A stretch of 64,000 nucleotides of DNA. Origin: Corydoras sp. C115 (taxonomy: Eukaryota > Chordata > Actinopteri > Siluriformes > Callichthyidae). This document shows, piece by piece, positions 59,831 to 64,000 of the stretch (positions are counted from its first letter, which is position 1; each line of letters opens with the position of its first letter). Below the pieces are notes generated by a model, which did no database searches, was not told where the DNA came from, and was given only the letters and a program-made list of their open reading frames with translations. Both the position numbers and the translations under genes were made by a program. The DNA is taken from assembly GCA_019802505.1 (NCBI GenBank), contig JAFMOC010000719.1, positions 38,354 to 102,353 of the forward strand, read 5' to 3'.

Positions 59831-60414
59831 GACGCTAGGGTTTGGAACTCTACCACGAATTCGGCTACGGAGCGCGTACCCTGACGAACCGAGAGTAACC
59901 GGCTGTCGATGTCATCCGTGTAATCGGGTTGATCGAATTCCCCGCGGAAACATTCTATGAACGAGGCATAAGAAATAGCGAGCGGAGAAACACCCCCCTG
60001 AGTGGCTTCCGCCCACTTCAATGCGCGGCCGCGCAATAGCCCGATTATAAAAGAAATCTTGTGCGCGTCTGAGGGGAAGCATAATGGCCGTATACCAAAG
60101 TACAATTCACACTGGAAGAGGAAACCCCTGCATTTCTGTAGATCACCGTTGTACGGGTCCGGTTGTACTGCGGCTCCGTCGAGGCGCAGGGACGGCAAGG
60201 TAGACGGGTTGGGTACCTGATTAGTGGAGCTGGCATGTCCGGGAGCGGGGGGGTGCGAAGCTGGTAGTGCCGCGACCATCGACCGAACCTGGTCAGCCAA
60301 CCCCTCCTGTCGGCTAAAGAGGATGTCGAGGCGTGGATCCGAGGCTGGTTGCTGTCCGGCTGCTGGTAATGGCGTCGACTCCGCCTCTGAGGTGAGTTGT
60401 CCCGAGGAATCCAT
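59826..60414 (-). pseudogene. Gypsy gag (second element)
   Basis: ATG 60414; ATGGATTCC follows a GGCCCCAA stretch. It carries a DILFSRQEGLADQVRSMVAAL helix, then PDPYNGDLQKCRGFLFQCELYF, FIIGLLRGRALKWAEAT and YASFIECFRGEFDQPDYTDD, and ends VRQGTRSVAEFVVEFQTLA. The frame then runs into RT sequence out of frame, the deletion junction being about 59826. No zinc knuckle is retained. Confidence 0.75.
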
Positions 60415-60640
60415 TTGGGGCCAAAAGGTGAGGTTGCACTGTACTTGTCTGATACGTTCCTCCTGAAGAACCCACGTGCTAACACTTTGTTCATAAAATA
60501 AATAGAGGGGTTTTATGGAAAACTGGACCCTTGCACCAGCTCAATGGAGTCATGAGGGTGATGAAAAGGAAATTGGTTGACCCTGTGTGCACTAAAAACA
60601 AGCACAAGTCACCTGTATATAGCGGTCAGTGACAGGGAGG

Positions 60641-60834
60641 GTCACTGTTAATGAGACAAGAAGACAGGATATCAGACAGATCACCATTTAAAATGTTACC
60701 ATTACACCAGAAAATGTAAAGGTAGTGGAGGCAGAGACAAGATACACCTAAGTTAATCTAATAAGAACAAAACAAGAGAGTGAGAGAGAGAGAGGGAGAG
60801 AAATTTTTGGCAGCAAATTGTCTCACAAGTGCCA
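60641..60834. other. Short intergenic stretch with (GA)n
   Basis: A GAGAGAGAG run at 60776-60801; nothing else recognised. Confidence 0.6.
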
Positions 60835-60907
60835 TCAAATCAACATTTGTATTTTTTATTTCAGAGTTTTTTTTTTATATAACTGAGATTTTATTTGAAC
60901 TATTAAT
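60835..60907 (+). repeat. Duplicated block upstream of the Ig-like gene (copy 2, first part)
   Basis: Matches 28850-28920 (ATCAAATYAACATTTGTATTTT, GATTTTATTTGAACTATTAA). It resumes at 63426 after the nested insertion. Confidence 0.75.
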
Positions 60908-61199
60908 TGTTACGGTTTACCCAGGAAACCATGAGGAGTAGGTGGATCCGCTACTCGGAACGACAAGGTCGGGGCGGGGATAGGTGTTAACAGAGTTTAT
61001 TCAGCCACACACAGGTAAACGTAACATTAACACGGAGGACACACAAGCGGCTGCGGAGCTGAGGCCTGACGTCACGGCTTCCTACGTCAGTGGGGCCGTG
61101 TTCCAATCCGCAGCCTGAACAGGGTGGAGTGTGAGTGAGGCTGAATACCAGGTGAGCACAGGCGGGATGTAGAACTGAAACAGAGGCATGAACACAGGA

Positions 61200-61820
61200 C
61201 CAACAGGAGACGAGGTGCAACAGGACGAGACGAGAACAGGACGAGGTGTAACAGGACGAGACGAGAACAGGACGAAGCGAGAACCAGGCGAGACTAGGAA
61301 CAGGGCGAGACTAGGAACAGGGCGAGACTAGGATCGGGGCGAGACTAGGGACAAGGCGAGACTAGGGACAAGGCGAGACTAGGGGTGTGGGCCAGAGTGG
61401 ACGAGGCGTGACAAGGGTAGGTGCACAAACCAAGACCATCTAGCCTGGAGTGACGGGCGTGAGCTGCTTAAATGGGGAACAGTGATCAGGAACCCAGGTG
61501 TGCATAATTACAGGGGCGTGAACACAGACCAACCCACACCATGTGACCAAAACAAACCGTGACCATGTGACAATAACAAAGCATGACATGACAGCACGTG
61601 ACCATAACAAAGCATGACAGAACTAATCACAACACGTAACCATAACAAAGCATAACAATACACTAAACATAACATGGGACCATAACACAGCATGACAAAG
61701 GCTAAACACAACACGTGACAAAAACAATACTCTAAACACAACACAGCATAACAATACTCAAAACTCAACTCGGGAACAAATCCTGACAATACGCAAAACG
61801 GGACCATAACATAACATGAC
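61200..61820. repeat. Two minisatellite arrays
   Basis: 61200-61395: GGCGAGACTAGG and AGGACGAGACGAGAAC units. 61550-61820: CCATAACAAAGCATGACA units. Confidence 0.75.
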
Positions 61821-61824
61821 TGAG

Positions 61825-61828
<4 letters not shown>

Positions 61829-61861
<33 letters not shown>
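61829..61861 (+). repeat. (CA)n microsatellite
   Basis: An uninterrupted run of about 16 CA units. Confidence 0.95.
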
Positions 61862-61862
<1 letters not shown>

Positions 61863-61921
61863 AGGTGACACAGACAAAGCGTACATGACACTAAACACAA
61901 CACACTAACATAACTGAGCAT

Positions 61922-63268
61922 AAGTCAAGTCAAGTCAAGTAATTTATTTATATAGCGCTTTTTACAACAGTACATTGTCACAAAGCAGCTTTACAGAATG
62001 AAAAGCCTTTAAACCCCCAAAGAGCAAACCGAAGCGACAGTGGCAAGAAAAAATACCTTTTATGTTGTTATTTAAGGAAGAAACCTTGGGAGGACCAAGA
62101 CTCAATGGGGGACTCATCCTCTTTGAGCGGCCGGGCAGCAACAACAGTGTAGAACAGCCATGTCCAGATACTAAACAAATGGAAAAACTAACAACTAGAA
62201 AACTATATGTGAGTCCATTAGGGGGCGTCCTGCAGGACCACCTTGTCAGGATCCATACAGTATCCGTAAGCAGAGCCATGGATCTCCAGGAAGCCGGGGG
62301 ACAACTCAAAAGAAACAGACAAAGGAAGGGAGTTAGAGCTAATAATAAAGCACGGCATTTAATTAATAAGTAATTAATTGACACAGTGCAGCATGTGACT
62401 CCAGCATCACTGACTAGAGCAGCATAACTAAAAGAGGCAGATACTGCAGACTCTACATAGTTGAGATGGCGCCCCGGAACAGCATCATTCCAGCGCCACA
62501 CCCCCCCATTAATGATGAGGTGGGTGAAGAGGTGAAATGCCAGCATACACTGATCAGAGATTACCCCCCAACACAGCCAAGTCTGAGATCTACATCTTTA
62601 TCTACAGGGGATTAGTTAAACGCAAGATTAAATAAATGTGTTTTTAATTTATTTTTAAAGATTAATAGTGATTCAGAATCACGAACAGTAACTGGAAGGC
62701 TATTCCAAAGTTGAGGAGCCTTGTGGGAGAACGCTCTTCCACCAGCAGTAATTTTATTTATTCTAGGAGCTAAGAGTAAGCCAGCACCTTGAGATCGGAG
62801 CTCACGTGTCGGCTGGTACAATTGAATCAGCTCACTCAGATACTGTGGAGCCTGATTATGTAGAATTTTATATGTTATTAATAAAATTTTGTACTCGATA
62901 CAAAACTTAACTGGTAGCCAGTGCAAGTTTGATAACACAGGAGTTATATGATCAAACTTTCTGGTTTTAGTTAAAACTCTAGCAGCAGCATTTTGCACAA
63001 GTTGCAATTTATGTAATGATTTATTAGAACATCCTATCAGAAGTGAATTACAATAATATAACCTTGAGGTAATAAAAGCATGAATTAGTTTTTCTGCATC
63101 TTGGAGGGAGAGGATGTTTCGTAGCTTCGAAATGTTACGAAGGTGAAAAAATGCAATTCTAGTGATATTGCTAATGTGCTTTGTAAAGGAGAGATCTGAA
63201 TCAATAATGACCCCGAGATTATTTACAGATGAACTGGGTCTAATTAAAGTGTTATCAAGGTTTAACTT
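61922..63268 (-). mobile_element. CR1/L2-type LINE 3' end
   Basis: The minus strand carries AAARVLTKTRKFDHITPVLSN, LHWLPVKF, THLF and FKNKLKTHLFNLAFN (63007-62612). The 3' UTR follows, then the tail AAGTCAAGTCAAGTCAAG on the plus strand at 61923. Same family as 52330-55165; begins at the point equivalent to about 53827 of that copy. Confidence 0.85.
62612..63007 (-). CDS. CR1/L2-type LINE, C-terminal ORF2 segment
   Basis: 131 codons, open, corresponding to the thumb and C-terminal region (QLVQNAAARVLTKTRKFDH, TYKILHNQAPQYLSELIQLY, APQLWNSLPVTVRDSESLLIF). In the copy at 54194 the same region is frameshifted. It has no RT palm and cannot be active alone. Confidence 0.8.
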   Translation of the reverse strand: MQLVQNAAARVLTKTRKFDHITPVLSNLHWLPVKFCIEYKILLITYKILHNQAPQYLSELIQLYQPTRELRSQGAGLLLAPRINKITAGGRAFSHKAPQLWNSLPVTVRDSESLLIFKNKLKTHLFNLAFN

Positions 63269-63425
63269 TAAGGTTTAACATAACTAAGAATACAAACAGA
63301 TGACACTGACGAGGTATACATATTATGGAAAACAGACAAGGCATACATAATTGCAAACAGACTAAATGAGGGGCGGGGCTACCCCAGGAAGCACCACCCC
63401 TCCATGACCGACCATGACAATTAAT

Positions 63426-64000
63426 AATCTGTCTTGTCATTTTCTTGTTGGTCTAAAATAGCAAGTTCATAGAGACTTTATATCACTTGACAGTGTGATG
63501 GTGTCATGGATGATGATGAGACACTGGGTGGGAGGGGACGCAGAATGGAAAGTGTGGGGGAAAGAAGTTTATGCACCTGCCATCGGGAGCAGGCAACAGG
63601 AACAGGAGCGCAGTGACACTTACCGCCGCCATCATGTAGCGTAATGAAATGTGTAAAAAAAAAAAAAGTAAAACTTGCCATATAACACTTATTATTGAAA
63701 CATCTTTATCATTTTTTACATTTTGATCTTCACCATATAATTTGGAATTTTCAGTTTATAAGTTTCCCTATTAGTTTATATTCTGTACTAAAGAATGACA
63801 AAAATGTTCATGAAAAAAATTTATAAAAACAACTAAAAATAGTAAGAGTTTGCTCTCCCTAAAATACATTTTCCATGCAACATGAAACTAAGTCTCTGCA
63901 GTACAGAAACTAATAAAAGAAACATTCTGACTATTTAGAAAACACAACAGGAAGCCAGATATTGCAGAAATGTACTCTTACTTCCTTCATTTCTGTTCTA
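63426..64000 (+). repeat. Duplicated block upstream of the Ig-like gene (copy 2, second part)
   Basis: Collinear with 28920-29562: CTTGTTGGTCTAAAATAG, TCATGGATGATGATGAGACACTGG, TAACACTTATTATTGAAACATC, TCTCTGCAGTACAGAAAC, and ending in the matching TGTACTCTTACTTCC. A signal-peptide exon is expected about 175 bp beyond the window. Confidence 0.8.

Larger units (their letters stand above)
57110..60640 (-). mobile_element. Second Ty3/Gypsy element, internally deleted
   Basis: On the minus strand: gag (60414-59830), then an abrupt jump to the end of RT, RNase H, integrase and chromodomain (to about 57310). The protease and RT catalytic palm are missing. LTR borders are not defined; both ends are diverged. 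It shares CCAACACACCCACACCATG-like sequence with the LTR at 60908. Confidence 0.7.
60908..63419 (-). mobile_element. LTR-like insertion with 6-bp duplication, nested LINE inside
   Basis: ATTAAT at 60902-60907 and 63420-63425 flank it. On the minus strand it begins TGTCATGGTCGG and ends GGTAAACCGTAACA. The outer parts hold minisatellites; a CR1/L2-type LINE 3' end (61922-63268) is nested inside. It looks like a solo LTR of about 1.2 kb plus the LINE. Confidence 0.65.

Overview
The window is vertebrate genomic DNA, most likely a teleost fish. This is inferred from the repeat load: Tc1-like transposons, L2/CR1-, L1- and Tx1-type LINEs, a tRNA-derived SINE repeated about eight times, Ty3/Gypsy elements and piggyBac. 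A broken immunoglobulin-superfamily gene of the CD2/SLAM kind also points that way. Almost every coding-capable stretch belongs to a mobile element, and many are nested inside one another. No species can be named from the sequence.

The most notable object is a virus-like element of the Polinton/Maverick (adintovirus-like) kind at 1084-10850, bounded by imperfect terminal inverted repeats of about 140-150 bp. Its leftward genes run without a visible break: an adenain-type protease, double-jelly-roll major capsid protein, small basic core-like protein, single-jelly-roll penton, retrovirus-like integrase with a C-terminal chromodomain, a Bcl-2-like small protein, and a nuclear-looking Cys/His protein. 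The rightward genes are a four-exon spliced gene, the N-terminal part of a protein-primed type B DNA polymerase, and a conserved structural protein. The polymerase has lost its exonuclease and catalytic palm to internal deletions, and no packaging ATPase is visible. The copy therefore looks capsid- and integrase-competent but replication-defective.

The element is flanked on both sides by members of one small LTR retrotransposon family (family 1: 1-1085, 10851-12508, and a complete copy with a 5-bp target duplication at 48183-50693). This family has no gag or pol. It carries one ORF with a conserved N-terminal domain, a membrane-segment-like stretch and long GC-rich in-frame minisatellites. 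Two unrelated LTR elements (24781-28830 and 31684-33872) also have GC-rich Pro/Ser/Arg repeat coding where pol should be.

Layout: 1-12.5 kb family-1 elements plus the Polinton; 13.0-18.8 kb a Tx1-like LINE (minus) with a nested L2-type LINE; 19.1-20.3 kb another LINE; 20.3-24.5 kb a second Tx1-like LINE with a nested piggyBac; 24.8-28.8 kb LTR family 2; 28.8-48.2 kb a decayed Ig-like gene (signal-peptide exon 29738, V-like exon near 36354, C2-like exon 47900) whose introns hold L2/CR1 and L1 LINEs, LTR family 3, SINEs, two Tc1 elements and a Gypsy element; 48.2-50.7 kb the complete family-1 element; 52.3-55.2 kb a CR1/L2-type LINE; 57.1-60.6 kb a deleted Gypsy. From 60.8 kb, and again from 63.4 to 64.0 kb, the sequence repeats the DNA just upstream of the Ig-like gene, so a second gene copy probably begins beyond the right edge.

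All family assignments come from reading motifs by eye. No database search was run.
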